Positions 48,610-57,274 of a stretch of DNA of 64,000 nt are shown here, piece after piece. The notes under the pieces are model-generated. The model saw nothing but the letters and a program-made list of their open reading frames with translations. It did no database searches and was not told the DNA's origin. Positions within the stretch are counted from its first letter, which is position 1, and each line of letters starts with the position of its first letter. Where the stretch lies: NCBI GenBank assembly GCA_020099315.1, contig CP083650.1:1922001-1986000 (forward strand), given 5' to 3'. This DNA comes from Citrobacter europaeus (GTDB taxonomy: Bacteria; Pseudomonadota; Gammaproteobacteria; Enterobacterales; Enterobacteriaceae). A program made the translations under genes and the position numbers.

Positions 48610-48680
48610 GGGTGGCGACCGTGCTGATTCTCGCTATTTATGAATATTTTCCGCTATTTGCCGTTTCCGTTTATCTCTCC
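48610..48680. other. Phage cos site
   Basis: GGGTGGCGACCG at 48610-48621 corresponds to lambda cosN GGGCGGCGACCT, and TCGCTATTTATGAATATTTT with CCGTTTCCGTTT that follow (48631-48672) correspond to the left end of lambda DNA (TCGCTATTTATGAAAATTTT, then GGCGTTTCCGTTC). It lies between the lysis cargo and the packaging genes, where cos is expected in a prophage. Cut positions and overhang cannot be set from sequence alone. Confidence 0.85.
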
Positions 48681-48721
48681 GAGTACAACACAACTTGTTT
48701 CTAACAAACAGGACGATGCCG

Positions 48722-49084
48722 ATGCCAGCACGCGCTAAACGCCCATGCCGACACAAGGGATGTGCGGCAATCACCAACGATGCCAGCGGGTATTGTGAAC
48801 AACACAAGCAGCAGCATGCCGGTGATGGCTGGCGTAACTACCAGGCAGGAAAGAGCAGGCAGGAACGTGGATACGGGCGGCTCTGGGAAATCATACGGGC
48901 ACGTATCCTACAGCGTGATCAATACCTGTGTCAGAATCATCGCCGGCAGAAGATAGCGAAAAAAGCGACCAGCGTTGACCACATCATCCCAAAAGCTCAT
49001 GGCGGTACTGATGACGATTCCAATCTTGAGTCGTTGTGCTGGGAATGCCACAGAGCGAAGACGGCAAGAGAGCGTATCCGATGA
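48722..49084 (+). CDS. HNH endonuclease of the packaging module
   Basis: 120 residues from MPARAKRPCRHKGC; an ATG two codons earlier is too close to the GGAC. Zinc Cys (PCRHKGCAAIT ... YCEQH), then the HNH core SVDHIIPKAHGGTDDDSNLESLCWECHRAKT. HK97-type phages carry such a nuclease next to cos and terminase; it is needed for cos cleavage by terminase in related phages. Confidence 0.88.
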   Translation: MPARAKRPCRHKGCAAITNDASGYCEQHKQQHAGDGWRNYQAGKSRQERGYGRLWEIIRARILQRDQYLCQNHRRQKIAKKATSVDHIIPKAHGGTDDDSNLESLCWECHRAKTARERIR

Positions 49085-49281
49085 GTTATACCCATTGCAC
49101 ATACTGTGGTTCACGACTTCATACATACGCGAACTGCACTAAAACATGGGGTGGTTCCTCCCTCCGCGCCAACCTGCGCTACGGCTATTGTGGGCAGTCA
49201 GGGCATAACTCTAATGCCTGCCCACACAATGCGAGCAGCGGTCGTCGGCACAGCCTGAATGATGACTTCCATCTTTATTGA
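49081..49281 (+). CDS. Zinc-knuckle protein
   Basis: 66 residues; ATGA overlap with the HNH gene. CTYCGSRLHTYANC is a good C-x2-C-x4-H-x4-C knuckle; the second unit GYCGQSGHNSNAC has Tyr in place of its first Cys. Likely binds single-stranded nucleic acid. Its position between HNH and terminase suggests a packaging role, but this is not established. Confidence 0.7.
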   Translation: MSYTHCTYCGSRLHTYANCTKTWGGSSLRANLRYGYCGQSGHNSNACPHNASSGRRHSLNDDFHLY

Positions 49282-49401
49282 AGTCCACATAGGCCAGGGG
49301 TAGGGGGGATCAAATCCCTGACCCCTTTCGCGCTTTAGGACTGCCCGCTTCCTCGTATTTTTATACCCGCGAAAAATGAAATTTAACCAGGAGTGTCGCT
49401 T

Positions 49402-49899
49402 ATGGCTGGAACGGCGGGGCGTTCCGGGCGTCGCCCCAAGCCAACGGCGCGCAAGGAGCTGGCAGGGAACCCCGGCAAACGAGCTCTGAATAAAGAGGAA
49501 CCTGTATTCACACCGATTAAAGGTGTGGCACCACCTGACTGGTTTTCTGAGGATGATGGTCTGCCAATGGCGGCCGTCATGTGGGAACTGACCACGAAAG
49601 AATTATGTGGACAGGGATTACTGTGTGTTACCGATCTTGCCGTACTTGAGCGCTGGTGTGTTGCATATGAGTTCTGGCGCAGGGCGGTTAAAAATATCGC
49701 CAGAGAAGGGCTGACTATCACTGGTGCTATGGGGGGGAAGATAAAAAACCCTGAGCTAACCGCAAAGAAAGAGCAGGAATCGGAGATGAGCTCTACCGGC
49801 TCCATGCTTGGCCTTGATCCCAGCAGTCGACAACGCCTAATCGGCCTTGCCGGACAGAAGAAAACCTCTAACCCATTCCTGAAGATGATCAACTCATGA
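49402..49899 (+). CDS. Terminase small subunit (P27 family)
   Basis: 165 residues from MAGTAGRSGRRPKPTARKELAGNPGKR, with AGGAG 7-11 nt upstream. The P27/Terminase_4 signature GxPGKR near the N-terminus, an HTH-like centre (LCVTDLAVLERWCVAYEFWRRAV), and the C-terminal LGLDPSSRQRLIGL that contacts the large subunit. Recognises cos DNA. Overlaps terL by 4 bp. Confidence 0.92.
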   Translation: MAGTAGRSGRRPKPTARKELAGNPGKRALNKEEPVFTPIKGVAPPDWFSEDDGLPMAAVMWELTTKELCGQGLLCVTDLAVLERWCVAYEFWRRAVKNIAREGLTITGAMGGKIKNPELTAKKEQESEMSSTGSMLGLDPSSRQRLIGLAGQKKTSNPFLKMINS

Positions 49900-51623
49900 G
49901 CCGGAAATCGTACCCCAACGTAAACGCCGCGAATCAATACGCCCGCAACGTTGTGCGGGGGAAGATTCCGGCGTGCCAGTTTGTCATTCAGGCCTGCCAG
50001 CGTCATATCGATGACATGGCGGCTGAAAAGAGTAAGAAATTTCGTTACCGCTTCGATAAAGACATGGCAGAAAAGGCCGCGAAATTTATCCAGTTGTTGC
50101 CACATACAAAAGGAGAGTGGGCATTCAAGCGGATGCCGATCACTCTGGAGGCATGGCAACTGTTTATTGTGTGCTGCGCCTTTGGCTGGGTCCAGAAAGG
50201 GTCGAAGCTTCGACGATTTCGCGAGGTTTACACGGAGATACCGCGTAAAAATGGGAAATCAGCTATTTCGGCAGGTGTGGCGCTGTACTGTTTTACCTGT
50301 GATAACGAGTTTGGCGCTGAAGTATATTCCGGGGCCACAACTGAAAAACAGGCGTGGGAAGTATTCAGACCCGCTCGTCTGATGTGTAAGCGCACCCCGA
50401 TGCTGGTGGACGCGTTCGGGATTGAAGTTAATGCGTCCAACCTGAACCGGCCAGAAGATGGCGCGCGTTTTGAGCCGCTGATTGGTAACCCTGGGGACGG
50501 CGCTTCACCGCACTGTGCGATTGTTGACGAGTATCACGAACATCCCACAGATTCGCTCTACACCACTATGCTGACGGGTATGGGGGCGCGGCGACAACCA
50601 CTAATGTGGGCGATCACGACGGCGGGTTACAACATTGAGGGTCCATGCTACGACAAACGGCGTGAAGTGATTGAGATGCTTAACGGCACAGTACCGAATG
50701 AGGAATTGTTCGGCGTGATATACACCGTCGACGAGGGGGATGACTGGACCGATCCTAAAGTGCTGGAAAAAGCTAACCCGAATATGGGCGTGTCGGTCTA
50801 TCGTGACTTTCTCCTCAGCCAGCAACAGAGAGCTATTAATAACGCCCGTCAGGCTGGTGTATTTAAAACTAAACACCTCAACATCTGGGTTGCAGCCCGT
50901 GCCGCTTTCTACAACCTGGTTTCCTGGCAGAACTGTGAGGATAAGACACTTACGCTGGAGCAATTCGAAGGACAGCCATGTGTTCTGTCTTTCGACCTGG
51001 CGCGCAAGCTGGATATGAACAGTATGGCGCGGTTGTTCACCAGGGAAATTGACGGCAAGACACATTACTACAGCGTTGCTCCCCGCTTCTGGGTTCCCTA
51101 CGACGCAGTATTCAGCGTTGAAAAGAACGAAGATCGTCGTACTGCGGAGCGATTTCAGAAATGGGTTGAAATGGGACTGCTTACAGTTACTGATGGCGCT
51201 GAAGTTGATTACCGCTACATCCTTGAAGAGGCCAAGGCGGCAAACAAGCTCAACCCAGTCAGTGAGTCACCGATTGACCCGTTCGGCGCGACGGGGCTTT
51301 CACATGATCTGGCTGATGAAAGCCTTAATCCGATCACTATCGTTCAGAACTACACCAATATGTCTGATCCGACGAAGGAGCTGGAAGCCGCCATTGAGTC
51401 AGGCCGCTTTCATCACGACGGGAACCCGATTATGAGCTGGTGTATCAGCAACGTCGTCGGGAAGTATTTGCCCGGTAATGACGATGTGGTTAAACCCATC
51501 AAAGAGCAGAACGAAAACAAAATCGATGGCGCGGTTTCGCTGATTATGGCAATCGGACGGGCAATGTTGAATAGCCGGGCGAGTAATTCATCCGTTTACG
51601 ACGAGGAAGATGTAGCATGCTAA
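49896..51623 (+). CDS. Terminase large subunit
   Basis: 575 residues. N-terminal ATPase with Walker A EIPRKNGKSA (about 113), Walker B HCAIVDEYHEH (about 208) and coupling motif MWAITTAGYN; the C-terminal RNase H-like nuclease begins at VLSFDLARKLDMNS with the first catalytic Asp. HK97-gp2-type terminase. Cuts and pumps DNA into the prohead. Confidence 0.95.
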   Translation: MSRKSYPNVNAANQYARNVVRGKIPACQFVIQACQRHIDDMAAEKSKKFRYRFDKDMAEKAAKFIQLLPHTKGEWAFKRMPITLEAWQLFIVCCAFGWVQKGSKLRRFREVYTEIPRKNGKSAISAGVALYCFTCDNEFGAEVYSGATTEKQAWEVFRPARLMCKRTPMLVDAFGIEVNASNLNRPEDGARFEPLIGNPGDGASPHCAIVDEYHEHPTDSLYTTMLTGMGARRQPLMWAITTAGYNIEGPCYDKRREVIEMLNGTVPNEELFGVIYTVDEGDDWTDPKVLEKANPNMGVSVYRDFLLSQQQRAINNARQAGVFKTKHLNIWVAARAAFYNLVSWQNCEDKTLTLEQFEGQPCVLSFDLARKLDMNSMARLFTREIDGKTHYYSVAPRFWVPYDAVFSVEKNEDRRTAERFQKWVEMGLLTVTDGAEVDYRYILEEAKAANKLNPVSESPIDPFGATGLSHDLADESLNPITIVQNYTNMSDPTKELEAAIESGRFHHDGNPIMSWCISNVVGKYLPGNDDVVKPIKEQNENKIDGAVSLIMAIGRAMLNSRASNSSVYDEEDVAC

Positions 51624-51796
51624 TGACGTTTTTAAGTTTTTTTATCGGCCTCGCCGGAGCCGCGTTACTGTCTGCCGGTGCCTGGCTTATTTCACCTGCA
51701 GCCGGGCTTATTACCGGCGGTTCAATCTGCCTGCTGTGGTCATTTTTAATCGCGAAATCAATGTCTGCCAGCGTAATTAAATCAGGGGGTGAATAA
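51617..51796 (+). CDS. Small membrane protein between terminase and portal
   Basis: 59 residues, MLMTFLSFFIGLAGAALLSAG and a second hydrophobic stretch (LITGGSICLLWSFLIAKSM). It overlaps the ends of terL (7 bp) and portal (1 bp), so it is real by context. Similar tiny membrane proteins lie here in other HK97-type phages; function unknown. Confidence 0.7.
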   Translation: MLMTFLSFFIGLAGAALLSAGAWLISPAAGLITGGSICLLWSFLIAKSMSASVIKSGGE

Positions 51797-53055
51797 TGTT
51801 CATTCCCCAGATGTTTCGGGGTAAATCTCAGTCTGGTGGTAGTTTCTGGCAGGCGATGCTGGGTGGTGTGAGTTCCAGCCAGAGCAAGGCGGGGATCATT
51901 ATCACTTCTGAAACCGCAATGGCGTTATCGGCGGTCCGGGCATGTGTAACGCTTCTGGCAGAATCGGTGGCGCAGCTGCCGTGTGAACTTTACAGGCGAG
52001 GCGCTAACGGAGGCCGTGAACGGGCGACTGACCACCCTGTTTATGATCTGATTCATTCCCAGCCCAACAAAAAAGACACTTCATTTGAATACTTTGAACA
52101 ACAGCAGGGCCTGCTTGGTCTGGAGGGGAATTGCTACTCGATCATCGACAGGGACGGGAAAGGTTATCCCCGCGAATTAATCCCGGTTAATCCCCAAAAG
52201 GTCATTGTCCTGAAAGGCCCGGATGGGATGCCATATTATGAACTACCCGAAATTGGCGAAACGTTGCCAATGCGCATGATGCATCATGTGAAGGTCTTCT
52301 CACTGGATGGCTATATCGGCAGTTCCCCAATCCAGACGAACGCGGATGTTCTTGGGCTAAACCTCGCCGTGGAAGAGCATGCTTCTCAGGTCTTTCGCCG
52401 TGGTACAACGATGAGCGGCGTTATTGAGCGTCCAAAAGACGCCCCGACGATCAAAAGCCAGGATGCTATCGACCGCCTGCTGGCAAAGTGGACGGACAGA
52501 TATTCCGGCGTCAGAAACGCCTTCTCTGTTGCATTGCTTCAGGAAGGGATGAGCTACAAGCAGTTATCTCAGGACAATGAGAAAGCGCAGCTGTTGCAGT
52601 CCCGTCAGTGGGGCGTGGAGGAAGTGTGCCGACTCTATAAAATCCCGCCTCATATGGTGCAGATGCTGGCGAAAGCCACGAATAACAACATTGAGCACCA
52701 GGGGCTGCAGTTTGTGATGTACACGCTGTTGGCCTGGCTGAAGCGTCATGAAGGCGCATTAATGCGCGATCTGCTTTTACCCAGCGAGCGCGGTGATCTG
52801 TACATTGAATTCAATGTTTCTGGCCTGCTGCGCGGGGATCAGAAGTCACGCTATGAATCTTATGCACTAGGCCGCCAGTGGGGCTGGTTATCGGTTAACG
52901 ACATTCGCCGCATGGAGAACCTTCCACCCATCGCCGGAGGGGACAAATACCTGACGCCTCTGAATATGGTCGACAGTAAACAAATCTTACCTGGCGATAA
53001 CACGCCAACAGCAAAACAACTGGCAGAAATCAACTCTATTCTGTCCAGAAACTGA
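51796..53055 (+). CDS. Portal protein (HK97 family)
   Basis: 419 residues. ALSAVRACVTLLAESVAQLPCELYRR, the LGLEGNCYSIIDRDGKGYP insertion, GLNLAVEEHASQVFRRG and the helix IPPHMVQMLAKATNNNIEHQGLQFVMYTL are typical of the HK97/phi-type portal family. Forms the dodecameric DNA gate. Starts in a TAATG overlap. Confidence 0.95.
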   Translation: MFIPQMFRGKSQSGGSFWQAMLGGVSSSQSKAGIIITSETAMALSAVRACVTLLAESVAQLPCELYRRGANGGRERATDHPVYDLIHSQPNKKDTSFEYFEQQQGLLGLEGNCYSIIDRDGKGYPRELIPVNPQKVIVLKGPDGMPYYELPEIGETLPMRMMHHVKVFSLDGYIGSSPIQTNADVLGLNLAVEEHASQVFRRGTTMSGVIERPKDAPTIKSQDAIDRLLAKWTDRYSGVRNAFSVALLQEGMSYKQLSQDNEKAQLLQSRQWGVEEVCRLYKIPPHMVQMLAKATNNNIEHQGLQFVMYTLLAWLKRHEGALMRDLLLPSERGDLYIEFNVSGLLRGDQKSRYESYALGRQWGWLSVNDIRRMENLPPIAGGDKYLTPLNMVDSKQILPGDNTPTAKQLAEINSILSRN

Positions 53056-53091
53056 ATATCACCCGCAGCGCGGGCTGACCTGGTAAACATC

Positions 53092-54012
53092 ATGACAAAA
53101 AATTTAATTAATCTGCCGCACCTGGCGGCTATGGTCTTTGGTGTTCCACATTACGTGACACGACAGACAATGGATTCTGTAAAAGCTGTGCTGGTTCCCC
53201 GTATTCAGGGATTATCAGAAGAGGCTGGAATTCACATGACGCAGGAGCCTGATAACAATCAGGCGCCAGATTTGGTTCAACCAGCTGGTGGAATGGCAGT
53301 TATTCCTGTTCACGGCATTCTGGTTCCGCGTCGTGGGCAAATTACTGCAATGTGTTCTGAACTTACCAGTTATGAGCGCATACGTAGCCAGGTGCATGCT
53401 GCATTAAATGACCCTTCCATCAGTGAAATTGTGCTGGATATAAATTCTGGTGGTGGTGCGGCGGTTGGATGCAAGGAACTGGCCGATTATATTTTCCAGT
53501 CACGTCAAACTAAGCCTATTACTGCAATTGTGAACTACAGCGCCTATTCTGCGGCTTACTTTATCGCTTCGGCCTGCAGCAAAATTGTAGTCAGCCAGAC
53601 CAGTGGAGTCGGCTCGATTGGAGTGATTATGGAACACCTAGATACTTCTAGGATGGAAGAGCAAATGGGGTTAACATTCACCACGATTTTTCGGGGAGAT
53701 AACAAAAATAACGGTACACAACATGAGCCACTGAGTGAATACGCTCGGGGAATGTTCCAGAGGATGATTGACGATATGTACGAGACGTTTATTACCTCTG
53801 TAGCGGAATACCGGAATCTTGCCCCTCAGACGGTGATTAACACGCAGGCCGGAATCTATTTCGGCGCTGATTCCATTTCTGCTGGTCTTGCCGATGAAGT
53901 TTCGGATCCTCAGTCTGCGATTAATGCCATTGCAGCAAAGTACAAACAACCTCAACAAACCACTTCCATAAAGTTGCAGGCCGCCGCGATGGACCTGCAA
54001 ACCAGAATGTGA
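53092..54012 (+). CDS. S49-family head maturation protease
   Basis: 306 residues. SppA/S49-type core: VIPVHGILVPRRGQ, SEIVLDINSGGGAAVGCKEL, the nucleophile Ser in VNYSAYSAAYFIASACS, GSIGVIMEHLD, and a C-terminal MYETFITSVAEYRN. It cleaves scaffold and capsid delta-domain during head maturation. HK97 itself uses a U35 protease at this place; S49 enzymes with HK97-fold capsids are known in other lambdoid phages. The Gln/Ala-rich C-terminal 40 residues may act as scaffold. Confidence 0.9.
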   Translation: MTKNLINLPHLAAMVFGVPHYVTRQTMDSVKAVLVPRIQGLSEEAGIHMTQEPDNNQAPDLVQPAGGMAVIPVHGILVPRRGQITAMCSELTSYERIRSQVHAALNDPSISEIVLDINSGGGAAVGCKELADYIFQSRQTKPITAIVNYSAYSAAYFIASACSKIVVSQTSGVGSIGVIMEHLDTSRMEEQMGLTFTTIFRGDNKNNGTQHEPLSEYARGMFQRMIDDMYETFITSVAEYRNLAPQTVINTQAGIYFGADSISAGLADEVSDPQSAINAIAAKYKQPQQTTSIKLQAAAMDLQTRM

Positions 54013-54039
54013 CCCGGCGCTAACGCGTCATTACCAGAA

Positions 54040-54063
54040 AGCAGCCTGTTGGCTGCTTTTTTT
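54040..54063 (+). terminator. Terminator-like hairpin before the capsid gene
   Basis: AGCAGCC-TGTT-GGCTGCT with T7, between protease and capsid genes; might lower or process the transcript locally. Confidence 0.75.
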
Positions 54064-54084
54064 ATGCCAAAAAGAGAGAAAACT

Positions 54085-55371
54085 ATGCCACAGATTGAAG
54101 AATTACGTCGTCAGCGTGCGGGTATTAATGAACAGGTACAGGCCCTGGCCACGATTGAAACTACCGGTGGAACGCTGACAGCGGAGCAGTTAACCGAATT
54201 TGCCAGCCTGCAGCAGCAGTTTACAGATATCAGTGCCAAAATGGAGCGTCTGGAAGCAGCTGAACGTGCTGCAGCGCTTGTTGCCAAACCGGTTAAAGGT
54301 ACACAACAGGCTCCGGGTATCAGCGTTAAAGCAGAGCCAAAGCAATATACCGGCGCAGGAATGACCCGTCTGGTGATGTCGATTGCGGCAGCACAGGGTA
54401 ACGTCCAGGATGCTGCTAAATTTGCAGCTGAAGAACTGAATGACCCGTCTGTCTCGATGGCCATCAACACTGCCGCCGCGTCAGGTGGCGTTCTTATTCC
54501 GCAAAACCTGCACAGCGAGGTGATCGAACTGCTGCGCGATCGCACCATCGTCCGTAAGCTGGGCGCGCGCTCCATTCCGCTGCCGAACGGCAATATGGCG
54601 CTGCCGCGTCTGGCCGGTGGTGCGACGGCGAGCTACACCGGGGAAGGCAAGGATGCGAAAACATCAGAAGCGCGCTTCGATGATGTGAAACTCACTGCGA
54701 AAACCATGATTGCAATGGTGCCTATCTCCAACCAGCTGATTGGTCGTGCTGGCTACAACGTGGAGCAGCTGGTCCTGCAGGATATTCTGACCGCGATTTC
54801 TGTTCGTGAAGATAAAGCCTTTATGCGCGATGACGGTACCGGTGATACGCCTGTCGGTATGAAAGCGCGGGCAACTGAGTGGAACCGCCTGCTGCCGTGG
54901 GAAGCTGCTGCAGAGGTTAATCTGCAGACGATTGATACCTATCTCGACAACATTATCCTGATGGCTATGGACGGGAACAGCAACATGATCAGCTGCGGCT
55001 GGGGCATGTCGAACCGGACTTACATGAAACTGTTCGGTCTGCGCGACGGTAACGGTAACAAGGTCTACCCGGAAATGGCCCAGGGGATGTTGAAGGGATT
55101 TCAGATTCAGCGTACCAGCGCTATCCCGGCAAACCTCGGTGACGCAGGCAAAGAGTCGGAAATTTACTTCGCGGACTTTAATGATGTGGTTATCGGTGAA
55201 GACGGCAACATGAAGGTGTCGTTCTCGCAGGAAGCCTCCTACCAGGACGGGGATGGCAATCTGGTTTCCGCGTTCTCCCGTAACCAGTCGTTGATCCGCG
55301 TGGTGACGGAGCACGACATCGGCTTCCGTCATCCGGAAGGTCTTGTACTCGGGACAAAAGTGCTGTTTTAA
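54085..55371 (+). CDS. Major capsid protein (HK97 fold)
   Basis: 428 residues from MPQIEELRRQRAGINEQVQAL. Residues about 1-110 are a coiled-coil delta domain to be cleaved; the HK97 fold follows (ASGGVLIPQNLHSEVIELLRDRTIVRKLGAR ... ATASYTGEGKDAK ... MIAMVPISNQLIG ... EDKAFMRDDGTGDTPVGM). A start 12 codons upstream reads through the terminator hairpin and is unlikely. Confidence 0.95.
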   Translation: MPQIEELRRQRAGINEQVQALATIETTGGTLTAEQLTEFASLQQQFTDISAKMERLEAAERAAALVAKPVKGTQQAPGISVKAEPKQYTGAGMTRLVMSIAAAQGNVQDAAKFAAEELNDPSVSMAINTAAASGGVLIPQNLHSEVIELLRDRTIVRKLGARSIPLPNGNMALPRLAGGATASYTGEGKDAKTSEARFDDVKLTAKTMIAMVPISNQLIGRAGYNVEQLVLQDILTAISVREDKAFMRDDGTGDTPVGMKARATEWNRLLPWEAAAEVNLQTIDTYLDNIILMAMDGNSNMISCGWGMSNRTYMKLFGLRDGNGNKVYPEMAQGMLKGFQIQRTSAIPANLGDAGKESEIYFADFNDVVIGEDGNMKVSFSQEASYQDGDGNLVSAFSRNQSLIRVVTEHDIGFRHPEGLVLGTKVLF

Positions 55372-55381
55372 CCGGTCCTGC

Positions 55382-55450
55382 ACTCTGTGCGACCACGGTC
55401 GCACAGAGTAAAAGCACGTAATCCCCCAGGCCCGCAGCAGCGGGTTTTTT
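55382..55450 (+). terminator. Double hairpin after the capsid gene
   Basis: A perfect 13-bp stem (ACTCTGTGCGACC and its complement, 55382-55409) without T-run is followed by a true terminator CCCGC-AGCA-GCGGG with T6 (55431-55450). The first may block 3' exonucleases and the second reduce transcription beyond the capsid gene. Confidence 0.8.
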
Positions 55451-55468
55451 CTTTTCAGGAGCAAAACG

Positions 55469-55840
55469 ATGACAACGAAAGCAGCAAAAGCAGCGGCGGC
55501 TGCAGCCGGTGATGTGAAAAAACCGGATGAACTGACGCCGGAAAATTCAGTGGACGGGGATGACGGTCAGAATACCGCAGCGGGTTCAGATAATGCGGGT
55601 GTTGAACTGACCGGAAGTGAAGCAAACGGGGCCACGGGCCTGACGGGAGCAGAAGTGGCGCGGAAAGCGGTTTTTTTCCTGGGACCCTATCATCGTTATT
55701 CACGCGGTGATACGGCCTGTTTTGATGCTGAGTACGCAGAAAAACTGGTTGAACGCCATATTGCGGTATGGCCAGAAGATGCGGAAAAGGCGCTGAGTCC
55801 CCGCAAGGGAGCCGATGACCATGATACTGACATTGGATGA
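55469..55840 (+). CDS. Head-associated protein (lambda FI position)
   Basis: 123 residues. The first 75 residues are Ala/Gly/Glu-rich and disordered (MTTKAAKAAAAAAGDVKKPDE); the C-terminal 45 form a compact domain KAVFFLGPYHRYSRGDTACFDAEYAEKLVERHIA. Proteins of this kind lie directly after the capsid gene in many HK97-type phages. Function unknown, perhaps head assembly. Confidence 0.7.
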   Translation: MTTKAAKAAAAAAGDVKKPDELTPENSVDGDDGQNTAAGSDNAGVELTGSEANGATGLTGAEVARKAVFFLGPYHRYSRGDTACFDAEYAEKLVERHIAVWPEDAEKALSPRKGADDHDTDIG

Positions 55841-56138
55841 TGTGAAAACCCAGCTCCGTCTGGAGCCGGATTTCACGGAGCATGACGGCATGCTCACTAA
55901 TATGGTGGCGGCGGCGCAGAAGAGTATTGAGCGTGACTACTACTGCAAACTGGTGGGAAGCGATGACGAACTGCAGGCGCTGCCGGAAGGTGTACGCGGT
56001 TTTGTGGCGGATGAAGATATCCAGCTGGCCATGCAGTATCTGGTCGGGGATGCGTATCTGAATGGTTTCACCGGTCAGTGGCTGGAGACGGCTGCGGTCC
56101 GGCACCTTCTTTTCCCGTTGCAGGAGAACACCGTATGA
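55815..56138 (+). CDS. Head-tail connector (gp6-like)
   Basis: 107 residues (105 from the second ATG at 55821). MILTLDDVKTQLRLEPDFTEHDGMLTNMVAAAQKSIE with C-terminal helices is the phage gp6-like/DNA-packaging connector fold. Overlaps the previous gene by 26 bp and the next by 4 bp. Confidence 0.85.
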   Translation: MTMILTLDDVKTQLRLEPDFTEHDGMLTNMVAAAQKSIERDYYCKLVGSDDELQALPEGVRGFVADEDIQLAMQYLVGDAYLNGFTGQWLETAAVRHLLFPLQENTV

Positions 56139-56485
56139 GCCTGAAGCCGGAAGAGATGACCTGCCGTCTTTCGATTGGGTATATGCAATCCGGCCGGGGG
56201 CCGCTGGGTGAACATCTGCCGGAACAACTGGTCGCGACCGGGAAAGCCTGGGCGAAGCGCGAACTGGTGTCGGGCAGAAAGATCCGCACACTGGATCAAC
56301 AGCAGGTTGTTGAAACGTGTCTTTTTACCACTCATCCGAACCTGAATATTGATATCGACTGGAAAATAACGACGTCTGACCGGGTTTATACCGTTCGTAA
56401 CGTCGAACGTCTTGCGGACCGCATCATCATCACAGGGGAGGCAGACGCACGTCATGATCGAGCTGGCATTAAAGACAGCACTTGA
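56135..56485 (+). CDS. Head closure / head-tail joining protein
   Basis: 116 residues from MSLKPEEMTCRLSIGYMQSG, ATGA overlap with the previous gene. Beta-rich with TCLFTTHPNLNIDIDWKITT and VYTVRNVERLADRIIITGEA, the C-terminal pattern of SPP1 gp16-like head closure proteins. Confidence 0.8.
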   Translation: MSLKPEEMTCRLSIGYMQSGRGPLGEHLPEQLVATGKAWAKRELVSGRKIRTLDQQQVVETCLFTTHPNLNIDIDWKITTSDRVYTVRNVERLADRIIITGEADARHDRAGIKDST

Positions 56486-56843
56486 ACGCCTGACCGGGCT
56501 GGATGTTTACCCTCTGCTCCTGCCTGATGAACTGCAGGAGGGAATTACTTACCAGTGTATTTCCGATCCGGAGCTGTACGCCGGACTGTTGCGCACAGGC
56601 CTGATTGCTGGGCGCTTCCAGATATCGATTCATCTGCTTAATGACTACACCCGCCTGTTACAGCTGGATAAGGAAATCAGCGCGGAATGGACCGCTATCG
56701 TGCATGGCCAGCTGGAGGGCTTTCCCGTACAGAATGTGGTCCGGGGGGGAATACAGCAGAGTAAATTGGTACTGACCAGCGGCAATATTCAGTACCGGCT
56801 CGTCCGGGATTTTACCTTTCACTACCGGGAAGCTTCACCATGA
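56454..56843 (+). CDS. Tail completion / neck protein (gp17-like)
   Basis: 129 residues from MIELALKTALERLTGLDVYPLLLPDE; overlap with the previous gene. The pattern (N-terminal helix, ITYQCIS, QISIHLLNDYTRLLQLDKEI) matches DUF3168-type tail-completion proteins. Position between head closure and gp10-like genes supports this. Confidence 0.75.
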   Translation: MIELALKTALERLTGLDVYPLLLPDELQEGITYQCISDPELYAGLLRTGLIAGRFQISIHLLNDYTRLLQLDKEISAEWTAIVHGQLEGFPVQNVVRGGIQQSKLVLTSGNIQYRLVRDFTFHYREASP

Positions 56844-57241
56844 TCACTATGGACGTAAAAGGGCTGGACGAGCTGGAGCGGCAGCTTACCGCGCTCGGTG
56901 AAAAGGTCGGCATGAAGGTGTTACGTGATGCAGGGCGTGAGGCGCTGAAAGTGGTTGAAGAAGACATGAAACAACATGCCGGCTTCGACGATGCGTCCTC
57001 TGCAGAGCATATGCGTGATTCCATCAAAATTCGTTCATCCACCCGGAAAGGTCGCGGAAATACGGTGGTCATCCTTCGGGTTGGCCCCAGCAAAAAGCAT
57101 TACATGAAAGCACTGGCCCAGGAGTTCGGTACGGTGAAACAGGTTGCCGATCCGTTCATCCGCCCGGCACTGGATTACAACGTCCGGCAGGTTCTGCGCA
57201 TTCTGACCGTAGAAATCCGCAATGGCATTCAGAACAGGTAG
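56840..57241 (+). CDS. HK97 gp10-like tail-component protein
   Basis: 133 residues: MDVKGLDELERQLTALGEKVGMKVLRDAGREALKVV ... HMRDSIKIRSS ... AQEFGTVKQVADPFIRPALD. The EFGT ... PFIRPAL ending is the mark of the HK97 gp10 family. Connects neck and tail tube. Confidence 0.9.
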   Translation: MITMDVKGLDELERQLTALGEKVGMKVLRDAGREALKVVEEDMKQHAGFDDASSAEHMRDSIKIRSSTRKGRGNTVVILRVGPSKKHYMKALAQEFGTVKQVADPFIRPALDYNVRQVLRILTVEIRNGIQNR

Positions 57242-57274
57242 CAACCGCTGCCCACTATTTAAGAGAGAATCATT

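Noticed and set aside
49383..50159. A 258-codon minus-strand frame across the terminases
   Set aside because: Antisense shadow of terS/terL; no start signal, and the overlapped genes are clearly functional.
55455..56291. A 278-codon minus-strand frame across the head-tail connector genes
   Set aside because: Pro/Arg/Ser-rich translation typical of the antisense of GC-rich genes; no ribosome-binding site.
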